Shown here piece by piece: positions 46,801 to 58,816 of a stretch of 64,000 nucleotides of DNA. A program made the translations under genes and the position numbers. Origin of the DNA: Rutpela maculata (taxonomy: Eukaryota; Arthropoda; Insecta; Coleoptera; Cerambycidae). The notes beneath the pieces are model-generated. The model ran no database searches and was not told the DNA's origin. It was given only the letters and a program-made list of their open reading frames with translations. The stretch covers positions 408,906,547-408,970,546 of the forward strand of contig OW386285.2 of NCBI GenBank assembly GCA_936432065.2. Direction: 5' to 3'. Positions within the stretch are counted from its first letter, which is position 1, and the number at the start of each line of letters is the position of its first letter.

Positions 46801-46936
46801 AATTAGGTTAGAGAAGGCGGTAAATTGAATGACGTCACTTCTGTTTCTAACCTCAAACTTCTTTGGCTACAATTGTTGTTTTGTGAGTTTGTGGTTTATT
46901 CCTTCAATTTTCACTTGTATTTTGTCAATAAAAATG

Positions 46937-47018
46937 GATGTGTTTTTTTTTTTGAATGTGAGAAAGTATTCTCCAGCCAGTCAGCGTTAAATCGGCACAA
47001 CAGAATTGTATATAAATA
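46937..47018 (+). pseudogene. C2H2 zinc-finger remnant (right-facing)
   Basis: The plus strand encodes ECEKVFSSQSALNRHNRIVY, a C2H2 finger that has lost its first cysteine to an expanded T run and whose final histidine is Tyr. An inverse copy (47657-47731) keeps both cysteines. Confidence 0.5.
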
Positions 47019-47051
47019 AACAAATCCGACGTATTTATATCAAATCTACAG

Positions 47052-47164
47052 TGCCCAAAAGATACCTGTGCTTAGAGTGCAAATTGTGTTTTAACTTTAA
47101 TAACGACTTGCGTTTGCATTTGATAGAAAAACATGATCACATTTGGAATTTAAAAATATTTCAG
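47052..47164 (+). CDS. exon-like segment with a complete C2H2 zinc finger
   Basis: An acceptor (tatcaaatctacag, AG at 47050-47051) and a donor (cag|gtaaaa at 47165) bound 113 bp. The frame reads PKRYLCLECKLCFNFNNDLR LHLIEKHDH... in phase 2. The finger is C-x2-C-x12-H-x4-H, all four ligands present. It follows the degraded finger at 46937-47018. It may be an exon of a zinc-finger gene or of a mobile element carrying fingers; no further exons were found. Confidence 0.4.
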
Positions 47165-47656
47165 GTAAAATAATTAATCTTTTGTTGGTTAGTTTAATAC
47201 TTTATTTTTTATTTGAATAAATGTATTAACAGAAAACACATCATATGAAACTTGTTTTTTAATTCTTAATTACTACTTCCCCATCTATCAATTTAAATTT
47301 GTACATAGGCATAGATTTAAACCTTCTATAGGGCCACAAACCATTTTTACAACTTCTCTTCAGTGAGTACATTCAGTAACACTGAATACAATCCAAATAA
47401 AGTCACTCAGTTACACTATTAACACTACTGAACTTCACTTAGCTTTTCATTCTGCAAACTAAGTACTGAAATCTAGAGAAAAAAAATAGTTATATTGTAC
47501 TAAACTCCCTGAAAGGTTAACAACTGTTTTACCTGATATAATGTAGTCATTAGTTCGAATGCAAACAAGTCAGTAATAGAAAAGTTGAAATACAAATACA
47601 AGTATCTTTAAGTACACCGCATATTCGATATAATTATAATTATGTCCTATTTGCTT

Positions 47657-47731
47657 ATGCACTTTTCAGTTGTGCCGACTAAAGGTTGACTGGCTGTAGA
47701 ATACTTTCTCGCATTTAAAACAAAACACCTC
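47657..47731 (-). pseudogene. C2H2 zinc-finger remnant (inverse partner)
   Basis: The minus strand reads EVFCFKCEKVFYSQSTFSRH N-stop-KVH. Both Cys and both His are in place at C2H2 spacing, but a TGA sits between the histidines. Together with 46937-47018 it makes an inverted pair about 640 bp apart. Confidence 0.5.
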
Positions 47732-48477
47732 CAATTTTATTTTTAAAAACACGAAAACAGAAAACTCAAACAACAACAAAATAAATTGCTACAAATTGCT
47801 ACAAATTAGGACATTATCCCTCTATTAAAGTACAGTTGACACTGGGAAGAGCATCAACAAAAAAAATCATTATAGTCCTTTGAAGTAATTTAGACAATGA
47901 AAACGTAATTTAGCTTTCCAGGGAAGGGACCTAATTCTATTTTTTAAGTAAAAATAACTTTCAGGACATTTTATGGAGTAATATTTGCCTTTAGGTTAAA
48001 CACATATGCTAGGTTAGTGGAGAAGTAAAATCAGGGTAAATTTTACCTAAAATTGGAACTAGTTGTGACCATGAGGTTAAAATTATAACCTAAATCTGAC
48101 TACAAGGACAAGACAAAACTCAGGTTATACTTACGTAAAAAATTGGTAAAATTTCCCTGTTTTTATTCAGACAAAAGACAGTGACTCCAAAGTTAATAAT
48201 TTAGTCTAAAATTATATAATATTTTCTTACACATAGACCTCAATATGCACTTTAACTTTAGAGTTAAATTTTAAGGAACAGTAACGTAAATATTTCTTGT
48301 AAATTATACTAAAGTCAATGTGACTTTATCAGGCATTTCATAAGAAAATATTACCTAAATATTGCTTACTAAATTACTATTAAGTCCATATACCTTCAAA
48401 GTTGAAAGCAATGGTTGCAATTACGTTATATCGACTATCTTAGGTTAATGTGGCTTTAAACTGGTAATATAAACTAA

Positions 48478-49610
48478 TTATGCTGCTTGGGTATGTTCTA
48501 CAGTTTCTGGTACCTTACCACACAGTCTGCAGTTAAGGTCTCCAGTAAACTTTCCGATCAAATGCAGGTACTTCTTGACGGAAAAGTGTCGAAGGCCTGT
48601 TATGGTTCTCAACTGGATCCTGTTCTTTGTGAGAAGTTCTTCAGTTTTTCTTGAACATGGCCCATAAGTGTTTTCCCATGTCAATTTCCTGGAATATCTC
48701 TCCAGTAATGGTAATGTTTACTCTTGACCCGGTCTTTAATTACCCTTCTGGCTGAGCCTTTTGTGATGCGCGGGTTCTGGATCATAGAATATGTCAGCTT
48801 GCTACTTGTCTGGCAAGTTCATAGCTTTTTTATTGCCCTCAAAATACTGATATGTCCCGGCACCCAGAGTAGTCTTACTCTGTTCCGCTCACCCAGAATT
48901 TTCAGCTCTTCATGGTAGTCCCAAACCAGTCTGAAAGACTCCTTGTTAGAGGTTAGTGCCTTAAGTGCCGCTTGATTGTCTGATTCAATTGAGATCTGCT
49001 GGTTCACATATCGTCGTTTAACATTCTCGCGTACACACTCAAACATAACCAGAATTTCTGTCTGGAATACAGTGGAGTGCTGTCCAAGAGAGAGACTTAT
49101 ACTCGCCCTTAGCCTTTCACCATGTATTCCTGCTCCAGCTCCTGATTCCATCCTGGACCCGTCGGTATACCAGGCCAGGCCTTTGCGTAAAGCATCAGGA
49201 GCACCTGTTGTCTGGTCCTTCCTATCTCCAATGGTGACAGTGAAGGGCTTGTTGAATGTAATTTTCGACCTCATACTCAATAGAGGATCCGCTACATTGT
49301 TTATTATCCTCATGTGTCCCGAGCTGCCTCCAAGAGGAGACGGGTTCTGAGAGTTTTCTAGCCTGTAAGCTCACATTCTGGCCTCCCCCTGAATCACAAG
49401 ACTCAGAGGAGGGAGGTCTAGTAGGGTCTCCATGGCTGCTGTTGGGGTGCCTTTCATTGCACCTGTAATTCCCAGGCAGGCCAGTCTCTGCACCCGACTC
49501 AGCCTGTTGGCTGCTGTTGTCCATTTAGTATAACATATAATAGTGTCAGGGTAAGTGCTGGTCACACGATTCGTATTAGTCCGAGTGCTTATGCCAAAAT
49601 AAAACACTAT
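48478..49610 (-). pseudogene. non-LTR retrotransposon 3' part with RNase H domain
   Basis: On the minus strand from 49607: TKWTTAANRLSRVQRLACLG and MKGTPTAAMETLLDLPPLSL (post-RT region). After an in-frame TGA (49371-49373) the same frame continues. It enters an RNase H domain: WYTDGSRMESGAGAGIHG (first Asp), QTEILVMFEC (Glu), IESDNQAALKAL (Asp) and LLWVPGH (48819-49313). It then decays through a stop and frameshift to ITGLRHFSVKKYLHL and DLNCRLCGKVPETVEH, the usual C-terminal Cys-rich tail, ending near 48478. RNase H-bearing LINEs belong to groups such as I, LOA or R1. The RT palm itself is missing, and stops make it inactive. Confidence 0.85.
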
Positions 49611-49676
49611 GTTATTAAAGATACCGTAAAAATATATGTTACAAAATCATTTTAATTTACAAGTTCTCAGCATTGT

Positions 49677-49858
49677 CTTGTTTTGCCATGTATTCTAGTT
49701 GTCCTTCCTTTGCTATACGATATGTCTAACAGCATCTCGCCATCTGTCGCGTTACCTGTTAGGTGCAGAATTCATCAAAATTCCCTCCAATCAGTTCCTA
49801 AATAACATCAGCCCAACGCTTTCGAGGGCGTCCTCGTCATCTCTTTTCTCTGGTTGAT
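49677..49858 (-). pseudogene. decayed LINE C-terminal tail
   Basis: The minus strand reads RGRPRKRWADVI-stop-ELIGGNFDEFCT-stop-QVTRQMARCC. The R-G-R-P-R-K-R-W signature ends many LINE polyproteins. It is a separate fragment from 48478-49610, with three stops in about 55 codons. Confidence 0.4.
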
Positions 49859-50729
49859 GTGGCTAAATAGAGATAGGATTCGGGAGAATACAAGAGTCGA
49901 TTTGTCTATATCATTGCTTTCAATTTTGACTAACTACTTTCAAAGTTAGACTCCAGTAAGTAGCATTTTTAGGTCTTTCCAGTGCTGTTTGGAGGACAAA
50001 CTGTTAAAATGTGCCATCGACATTGCACAATTAATATTACCCTATATTTGAACCTTATCTTTCTATTTTTGGATTTGATGTAATCCCACAAAAAAGCATG
50101 ACATAATTGAATATACAACAGTGGCGTAGCCAAAAGAAAGCAGTGAGTAAATTTCATATATTCGTTCCAGATCGTTTGGCGCTATTGGCATCCATTAAAA
50201 AAAATAAAAAAATAAAACCCAAAAAAAAGACACAAAAAAAACCGATTTGCACCCCTTGTGCATGCGACGACTGCCTAAAATTTGCATTTCTGGCAAATTC
50301 ATGGTAATTTCATTCATATATATAATTGGCATGCATTTTAAAAACGTTGCACCTGACTGGTCATGTACCGCCAGTCTATTATAAGAGGTGGTATTATTCA
50401 ATGGAAATTCATTATTTTCAAAAGCGGAGATAGAAAGTAGACATTCTTTAGTGAAATAATTAAAGCATTTCCTCTAACGTTAAACATTCATATACATTAG
50501 GCAACATGGAAATAGTCTCATCGGCAGGTTTCCAGCCGAGATGTATAATTCAGAAATATCAAGAGGTTCGGTTAATTTTCGTGTACGGCATCTGCATCAT
50601 AACCTTAACTTTTAAGTTTTTCAAGTTTATTCTCATTTTAAATGTGTGTATACGCATTTTTAGCTTGAAGCCGTACTGGCTTCAAGCAAATATTTAAAAA
50701 TTCACGTAAATAATTTTTCAATATTGTTG

Positions 50730-50960
50730 ATTAATAAAAATAGACTGCTAATTACAGGTTAGACTTGCAATCTACAAAAAGAGTACTATTTTATTAGGAC
50801 AAGGTATTTAGAACTTCATAAACATTACACTGAACTAGACTTTAGTTGAAATTACGGGAACCTAGCAGAAATTTTAATAATAGCTGGGTAATACTCTTAA
50901 ATCTTAAGAAACATATATTTTTGAGGTTAGCTGTGACGTCACGTGCAAATGCCCTATGAA
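50730..50960. repeat. dispersed repeat, inverse copy of 17560-17800
   Basis: See 17560-17800. The matched block ends at gctgtgacgtcacgtg. The region 49860-52589 otherwise holds no assigned feature; a hAT-like cagtggcgtagcc (50121) and its possible partner ggtaacgccactg (51725) lack an 8-bp duplication. Confidence 0.65.
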
Positions 50961-52589
50961 TCCAGAAATAGTTTAATTTTGATTGGAGTTCCCCCCATGA
51001 CGTAATTTGAGCGCGTTTATTTGTTCGAAATATGGAGTGAATTAGACAATATTTTTGTTTTTAAAATTTAAAACTAGAATATTTTACGGTATGACGTGTA
51101 TATACAATATTTATTAGGTGTTAATAAATGATTTATGACAAAATAATCATCAAGTTCCATTACATGGGAAAGGCCCATTTGGAATAGTAGGTAAAAAAAA
51201 TTATAAAGGGCATAGCATGATAAGCATGTAAAATCTGCCCCCAAACAAAATTTTGTATGTTATGAACTATTTGAAAGGGCTTACCCTAAATATGATTTTC
51301 TCAAAATTTCAAGCCTGCAACCGCCATATTGGAGGAGTGGTGGGGGCTTTTTGATTTTCGTTTTTTTAAATTTTCTCGGATACCGTTGTACGAAAAAATC
51401 TGAAAAAATTCACAGTTGTTACTTACATGTTGGACTGTTTACCCAATTTTTTTCATAATTTTTAAATGCAAATTTGATATGCAAAAAAAATTTGCAAATT
51501 TTTGCATACAATTTTTTGGCACTTTAACAAAGAAGGCCACTCTGAATTTTATTTTTACAAAGTTCGGAAATTAAACGAGTTGGTCAACATGTGCAGTGAC
51601 TTTTTACAACTTTTAGTGATGCCAATCTAGTTTCCGCCATGATACTTTTTACCAAACTTTCTAACGTGAAATAGGCCAATTAATCTAATGCAGCTTTAGG
51701 GGTTCACCAGGGGCTGTTCTCATGATGGTAACGCCACTGTTAAGTAGGAAAACTAAAAAAACTCAGATTGCCAGTTCCAAAATTAGCATTTCCGAAACAT
51801 GATTTTTGTCGGTGTAAAACAAAGCCTACTCAGATTTATTTGCATAACCGAATTGATTTTATCTACCATATTACCAGTTGATTTTATTTACACAAAACGA
51901 TACACAGAATTTATCAATCATTTTGATTCCCACATAAATAACCGCCATGTAATTATATGGATGATTAAAGTTGCCAATAAGGGATGAGTACCACAGATCG
52001 ATTAAATAGAGCTAGATAAACAACTCCAGCTAAGGCAAACACTACATATGCAGATAATTGGTGTGTATAGGCAGCATTTCTACCTATATATAGAAAGAAA
52101 GACGCTTTTCTTTCTCAAGTGTTTACGTTCTGCGGCCGGCGAAATATCTGGTGTCACATCAAGGGTGGTTTTCAGTCATTCGTTGTCTGGTAGTTTGTGG
52201 ATAACTTTCCCCGCTAAAGGTAAGGACTTTTTCCACATAGCTTTTTCTTTTATTTATTTTGGCATTGTAGTGGATTGCAGTTGGATTTTTACTTTGGAAA
52301 GAATCCTGAAAATGAAATTTTGAAAGGGTGTTCTTAAATGTAAAAGAAATCAACATGCTTACTTTCTTGACCCATTTATCTCAAAAAATATTGGTTTTGG
52401 CTAAAAATACTACGAAGCCTTTTTAAAAGCTTATAAAATATCTTTGGTTTGACTTTTTGTGTCTGAACGATAAAAATTTACTGGGATAGATTTTTTTCTA
52501 ATTTCACTGTTTTCGATTGAGCGAATTTTGCCGGTTTTTCGAATATTACTCAAAAACCATGCGTCATACGTAAAAAGTGGGTCATCTAA

Positions 52590-54137
52590 TAGTACAGGAA
52601 CAGTTTTAACTTCGGAATAATATCATATGGAACGGATTTCGTTCATTTTTGGAAACTTAATAGTAAAAGCATCAAGGAAAAGTTTCTGTAGGGGGTGGAT
52701 GCCACCCCATGTCAAGGGGTGGCAACTAAAAAAAAACAAAAACGTTGAAGATGAAAGACAATCAAATTTTAAGAAGAAAAGGTTCTATGTAACTTTTCAT
52801 ATAAATTGATAGTCTTTAAGTTATGACGACTAAAAAATTGTGATTTAGCTTGAAACAGAGGTATTTCAAATAGGTTTTCGTCAAATAAATCGAAAGGTAT
52901 TACATTGAGCGAAAACATGCTAGAGATCAATAAGAGTGGTACTACTTTCATTTTATATCTCATTGTTTTCTAATTTCTGTAGAGTTGGTAGTTTCGGAGA
53001 TCTAGAAGTATAAAGGTGGCGTCCGAACCTTTATAAAACGAAGTGTTTAGTTTAAACGTTAAATATCTCAGAAACTATGGCACTTATATCAAAAACGCTA
53101 AAAACCAAAATGAAAGATTATTGATTAGGCTTTCAAATGATTTTTGTATATTTCTATAGCATAAAAAACAAAGAAGTTATGACAGAAACAATGTACTTTT
53201 TCACAATTTCTTAATAAAAACGTCGCCATTTTGTTAATAGTCAGTAATTAAAAAATATATTCCCATATACTATTTTTCGCTAATATACAGTATGATCTAG
53301 ATGCTCAAAATTTTTCGTCCGCTTACAGAACTTGCTTTAAAAAAAAATTGCATTTTAAACTGTAAAGGGATTTTAGAAAAAGCCTAACTTGTATATATCC
53401 ATAAATATTAGTTTCAGAGAAAATATAGTGGATATCAAAAATGAAGCTTATAAACTGAGAATGAATTTGTTTCTATTTAATATTTGTGTATGGTTGATAG
53501 TTTCGGGGATACTTAATGTTATAGATGGCATTCGCCGGTATTTAGGACGCCGTATTTAGTATAAAATGTTGAATATCTTAGAAACTATAGCACTTCTACC
53601 AACAATTCTATTGAACAAAATAGAGATAATTAGATAATTAAAAGATAATTAAATCAATCTTTAAAATGATTTTTCTCTGTTTCTACATGACAAAAAATTA
53701 AGAAGTTATGACCGATAAAATGTGCGTTTTCACATTTTATCTAACAAAATGTCTCAATTTTTTTATTGTAATCGCTCAGTAATTAATTTTTTTTTAATTC
53801 CTGTTTTTTGTTAATATATAGCATCTCCTAGATGATTAATTTTTTTGTCCGTTTAAAATACTGGTTTTAGAAGAAAATCATATTAGAGCCGCCATTTTGA
53901 TTTTTTAAATTTTGACATAACTATCCTTCGTTTCAAAAATAAATTAGTAATACTTTTTCAAATATTGAATATTTAAATTTAGAGATGATTTTCACCCCTC
54001 GAGGGTAAGAGCAAGTATCCGGACCATATAGAAACTGAAGACTACTCACTACAATAAAAACCCATAAAGAAAAATTACCATTACATATGAAATTATTCCG
54101 AAATTTTACATATTTTTTACCTCTAGGTACTGTATTA
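52590..54137. mobile_element. foldback element with ccaccccct termini, copy B
   Basis: The left end shares acttcggaataat, gaacggatttcgttcatttt and ggtggatgccacccc with copy A. The right end shares the motif ttttacctctaggtac. The interior has the same slow-decay repeats (aaaatttgagcatct-like blocks). No ORF of note. Confidence 0.65.
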
Positions 54138-54243
54138 TAAAGTCAGATGTTTACTCAATTAACTTCAATTTGAATTTTTTTATCGAAGACGGTCAAAATG
54201 TTCCTACTCTAAGAAATGTAAATTCGTAAGTAACATATAAGAA

Positions 54244-54322
54244 TGCATATGGCTGCTTGGTTGGCAGTCAAGGAAAGCTGACTCTCACCCTGGGGTCCCA
54301 GTTTCGATTCCCGGCCGTTGCA
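54244..54322 (+). repeat. tRNA-Glu-like pseudogene or SINE head
   Basis: ctgactctcaccctggggtc followed by ccagtttcgattcccgg matches the anticodon (CTC) and T arms of tRNA-Glu, and ggctgcttggttggcag is a plausible A-box/D arm. The acceptor stem is mostly unpaired and a T run follows, so it is not a working tRNA gene. Confidence 0.6.
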
Positions 54323-55235
54323 TTTGGATTTTTTCCACAAAATAAATTAATCCTAGTATACTTGGATACTAGATGTTTGTCCTTGTTTCGTAATGTATAG
54401 CCTTCTTCTGTATAGTCATTTCATGCCTCAGGAATGTACCTGTGATGTTGTGTGTATGAATGTATGTGAAAAATTACTACACCGTCGCCCAGTTAATTGG
54501 ACATTATTACCTAATGTCGATGTTGAGGTCGGTATAAAATTGAATCAATAACGAATTTAAACGTATTTTTAATCGGCTTGAATATCGATATTAGGTAATA
54601 TAGTGGAGTCAATAGAGGTTTTCACTTCGGAAAAATTCCGGAAAACGGTAACTTCTCTGAACATGTCAGGAACAACATACCAAAAGTTACCAACAATAGT
54701 CCTTGAGCGCAATTTGTTATTAAACAAATTAGTTGCAAAATACGAGTTTTTGTCAAAAACTAATTGCGCCATTCGAAAGTACGGGAAATTTCATATAAAA
54801 AATATACAGTATGTCCGCGGATGAGGTTTACAATAGGTGTAATATCTAAAATCGAGAAAATGTTATTCTTTATAAAAGTTTTTGTTTGCCTAAAAAATAG
54901 TAATGACATTGAGAAATATTGTATTTTTTATACGGGGTGCTCAAAAATTATAAAAACTTAAAATTCCGTGAGAGTAAACTGGTCATATTTTTTATTTTGG
55001 AACAGAATGTGAAATGAAAAAGTTGTTCCAAGTTATATGGTTTGTCCAAATTCAAAATTTCATTTGAACATTGCAATGTTTCGAAATAAGTGAATTTTAG
55101 TTAAATACTTGTCGGTTTTTGTCAAATTTTTATTTAGCTAATTGCATTCGAACGAGGCGTAAATATATAGGCGGTAGTGGAAGAACAGTTTGCTGGCTTC
55201 GACAGTATACTGAACTACTAGCCTTTTATTTACCT

Positions 55236-55335
55236 CTAGTGTAATGTAGTAATTTATTCATTTTTGTTAACTTTGTCAATTTGGGTAAATAATAAATGCT
55301 TTATTATTATTATTATTATTATTATATCAGATAAA
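55236..55335 (+). mobile_element. LINE 3'-end fragment with (TTA)n tail
   Basis: The plus strand ends gtaaataataaatgctttat followed by about eight TTA units, a polyadenylation-like signal plus trinucleotide tail. The 5' boundary is unclear. Confidence 0.45.
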
Positions 55336-55820
55336 CAATTCTGAATTTATAAAAGCAAATACATATTTGAAGGTTATGACTTTATTAAATATCACAATTC
55401 AAAAAATTCCTCGTCCAAATTGAACCCTTGTTTCCAATCGTTTCCGAATGTTGTGAAAACTACTTCTAACTTCCTCTATAGAAATTGATTGCCCAGCTGT
55501 CAAAATGCTTTAGAATTTCAACGTCGTTGTCTATGGGTTGTCGGTAGGTATTTATTTTAGATGCACCCAGAGAAATGTCAATTGTCAAATCTGGACTTCT
55601 TGGGGGACACAAAACTGGACCATTGCGACCAGTTCACCGTCGTCCAAATTTGCTACTAAGAAATTGGCTGAAGTTTTAATATGCTGTAGATTTCAACTTT
55701 CTGATCAAAAGATCTCATGGGCCTAACTCGATCCTATGACTAGTTTTCGAGATACAGCTATAAATTGTTCTAAAATTCTGTATCTTGTCGAATTTTTAAT
55801 TTATTGATGGGGTATTAGAG

Positions 55821-56412
55821 CAGTAGCGGCTGGTGAAATTTCAATAATTTTTTTCTCGTCTGTGGCGCATGGGACCTATACGAAATATGGGAAATAACAT
55901 CTAGAAAAGCGCTTATCTAACGACCCCTAAAAAATTTTGAAAAAGCAGTTTGCGAAAAATGTTTTCAAAATTCCATTGCTCCCTCTGGTCTAGGGGCTTC
56001 TGCTTAAATTTTTTTTTTGTCAGATACATTTGACTTTTCATAAAAATACAATAATAGGTTTTGCAGTTTATGAAAATATTTTCATTACTAACTGAGATAC
56101 AACGAACTGAAATTTTGTAATTTGTTAAATTGTAAATTACAAAATTTCAGTTCGTTGTAAACAGTTAGTAATGAAAATATTTTCATAAACTGCAAAACCT
56201 ATTGTTGTATTTTTATGAAAAGTCTAATGTATATGACAAAAAAAATAATTTTAAACCGAAGCCCCTAGACCAGGGGGAGCAACCGAATTTTGAAAAATTT
56301 TTTAGAGGTCGTTAGAGAAGCGCTTCTCTAGATGTTATTTCCTATATTTGGTATGGGTCCCGTGCGCCACAGACAAGAAAAAAAATTATTGAAATTTCAC
56401 TAGCCGCCACTG
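55821..56412. mobile_element. 592-bp palindromic hAT MITE, 8-bp target duplication TATTAGAG
   Basis: The termini CAGTAGCGGCTGGTGAAATT and AATTTCACTAGCCGCCACTG are inverse. TATTAGAG flanks both sides (55813-55820, 56413-56420). The arms run the full length to a central hairpin near 56117. Non-coding. Confidence 0.9.
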
Positions 56413-57613
56413 TATTAGAGGTCAAAGGAGCAATTTCCGAAAGTTTTTCAATTAAAGTTTTTTGATCAGGAAGACGCATAATTTATGTAAAAAATGTTTT
56501 AGCCAATTTGACCGAATATTTTTTTCACTAGTTATTTTTATTTCTCAGTGCCTTCGCCAACATTTTTCAAACTTTAATTTCTTTCTACGCTATTTTTATT
56601 AAAACAACAAATGTTTTTAGTGCAAAAGGGCTATTAGAATACATCACAACATAAAATGTATGAAAAAAAATCATAAATTTGAAATTTTTTTTATCGTACA
56701 AGATGTCATTCTTGTACATTTCTTGAGCTGTATCCCGGAAACTAGTCATAGGATCGAGTTGGGCTCATGAGAGCTTTTAATCAGTCGAAATGTACAACAT
56801 ATTAAGAATTCAGCCAATTTCACCCGGGGCCATTTCCCATAATATCTGAGCGGGGTCCTTTGTTGTAACTTTTGAACTAATTAATGAAATTGACCTCACA
56901 AAAGCTTAAATGAAAGGAGAAACATGTAGCTATCGGATTATTATATTTTCAAATATAAAAATGAATGTATGTAGGAACAGTACATATATGAAGTCGGAAC
57001 ATACAAGGATTTGCGATGAAATCAATAAAAGCTCTACCATTTTTAAAATTTTTAAAATAAAAACCTGGGTCTTTCACATTTTACTCTTGAAGTAATATAT
57101 AAAAAGATCCGATGAGTGAAAAAATCTAAAAAATTTATTTTTGAAGATATACACTTCCAAAATTTCAAAATTTTGAGAAAGTGATAAAACTGTATGTTTA
57201 TAACTAACTTTAACCACCTATTACTCTGCTTTAAATCGCATTACTAGATCTCTGTAGGCGCGATTTTTAAAGCTTGAAATGTGTACTTTAAGATGCTTCA
57301 AGGGGATTTATCTTATAAATTAAATTAACCCTCTTTTTTTTTCGAAAATAAAAAAAATTTTTTTTTTGCTCGAAAATTCGTGAAATTATAGGTAATAACT
57401 TTTATAAAAAAATTATTTTGCCTCCTATCCAGCATATGTTTATAGTAGGATCTCAAAATAAGTAAATTTGATGTAAAATTTATTTTAAGCGATGTAAAAG
57501 TGATATCAAAAGGTTTTAGGAAAATCGAAGCGTCCTGTAATTATTCCGAAATGATGCACATTTTTGGCCTCTATTGACTCCACTAATAAAGTTCAATCAA
57601 CTGGGCGATAGTG

Positions 57614-58179
57614 AAATTTTATTTCACAATTCGCGATCTTCTTTGAAAGTGGTTCATATTTTTTTAGTCCAACGTATATAGATGAAAAAGGTGTATTATT
57701 ACCTCAATACTATAAACTCTGAATCCCATAATAAGGACTTGAATGAAATCTTTTTCTAAAAAAGACCAATTTAAAAATTTGCCCAATATAAAAGTGTGCA
57801 AATTAACATGTTTTGAGAAAATTTAAAAAAATATTGTGAAATTGTGGTAACACGTGATAAAATTACAAATAAATTCTGGGGTTTTCGAAGTCACTGATTA
57901 CGATTTTGATATTTTAACTTTAAAATTCAAAATGGTGGATTCAAAATCGCTCGCTTAAACTAAAGTAAAAAAAAATTGAGGTGTTTGGTTATTGTACTGT
58001 CGTGAGCAAAATTAAATACGACAACTATTTTTTTCTAATGTAAATCTCTCTCTATTTGCACACTTCCAATGAATTATGACAACTAACTGACAATGTCACA
58101 AAAATTAAAGTTAGATGTACACAACTAGATTTTAGCAAAAATACGTTATAAAACTTGTCCTATTTAATTTTGCTCACGA
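57614..58179. other. AT-rich spacer, nothing assigned
   Basis: I see only a short inverted pair (attgtactgtcgtgagcaaa at 57991 and tttgctcacgacagtac at 58171), which may mark a further small foldback. No gene. Confidence 0.45.
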
Positions 58180-58617
58180 CAGTACACAGACCAAATCACA
58201 ATTTTATTTTTTTCACCCGCTTCAATAATGGGTGAGGGTGGATGGGGGGTGGCTAATCCCAACAATTTTTTTGAGACTTTAGCTTCTGTTATGTATACTA
58301 AATACCAATTTTATGGACTCTTACTGGCTCGATTTACCTCAATTTACCCCCCCACCCTCCAACGGAATAAGATCAAAATATAATCTAGTTCCAGATCTCG
58401 TTAAAATACATATGTGTACCAAATTTCAAGACAATATCTTAAACGGTTCCAGAGTAATCGTGCGCACAAAAAAAGAGAGACAGACAGACAGATTTCTTTT
58501 TGCTCAAAGTCAAAATCTCGACGTTTCATGTCATTCTAAGCCTAAGTATTTGAAAAATAAAAATTTTCAATAATTTTTTTTACGTTGCTATACTTTCACT
58601 GGATGTGGAAGTAAAGA
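58180..58617 (-). repeat. CTTCCAC hairpin-end family member
   Basis: On the minus strand it starts with ACTTCCAC-atcca-GTGAAAGT, continues with the gtctgtctgtctctc run, gcgcacgattactctggaac, ggtacacatatgtattttaa and a cccccatccaccctcaccc block. Same order as 22800-23330. Confidence 0.72.
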
Positions 58618-58623
58618 AGAGGA

Positions 58624-58663
58624 GTATCTAAAAGTCTCCTCGAAAGAGGAGACTTTTAGATAC
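58624..58663. repeat. perfect 18-bp hairpin with GAAA loop
   Basis: GTATCTAAAAGTCTCCTC, then gaaa, then GAGGAGACTTTTAGATAC. It lies a few bases beyond the end of the CTTCCAC repeat. Confidence 0.95.
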
Positions 58664-58816
58664 AAGATTCTTATATTGGAAATATTTTTTAAAAAATATA
58701 AAAGTTGCAGCTGTTGAAAGATTGATATATTCAGCACATTCGGTTTTCGACTCCGACTTCTTTCTCGAATTTCGCAAACACAATGAGTAAATTGCTATTT
58801 ATATACAACCCTGATG

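Larger units (their letters stand above)
54480..57613. mobile_element. 3.1-kb inverted-repeat element (CGCCCAGTT ends)
   Basis: The left end (cgcccagttaattggac) and the right end (gttcaatcaactgggcg) are inverse. A second pair follows inside (tagtggagtcaatagaggtt / cctctattgactccacta). It hosts a hAT MITE (55821-56412) and a LINE 3' end (55236-55335). The central matches gatcctatgactagttt / aaactagtcataggatc lie at 55730 and 56740. No transposase. Confidence 0.65.

Noticed and set aside
48976..49350. 124-residue plus-strand frame
   Set aside because: Antisense shadow of the RNase H domain on the minus strand.
50121..51737. Possible hAT element between cagtggcgtagcc and ggtaacgccactg
   Set aside because: The two ends are inverse, but the flanks (atatacaa and ttaagtag) do not form an 8-bp duplication.
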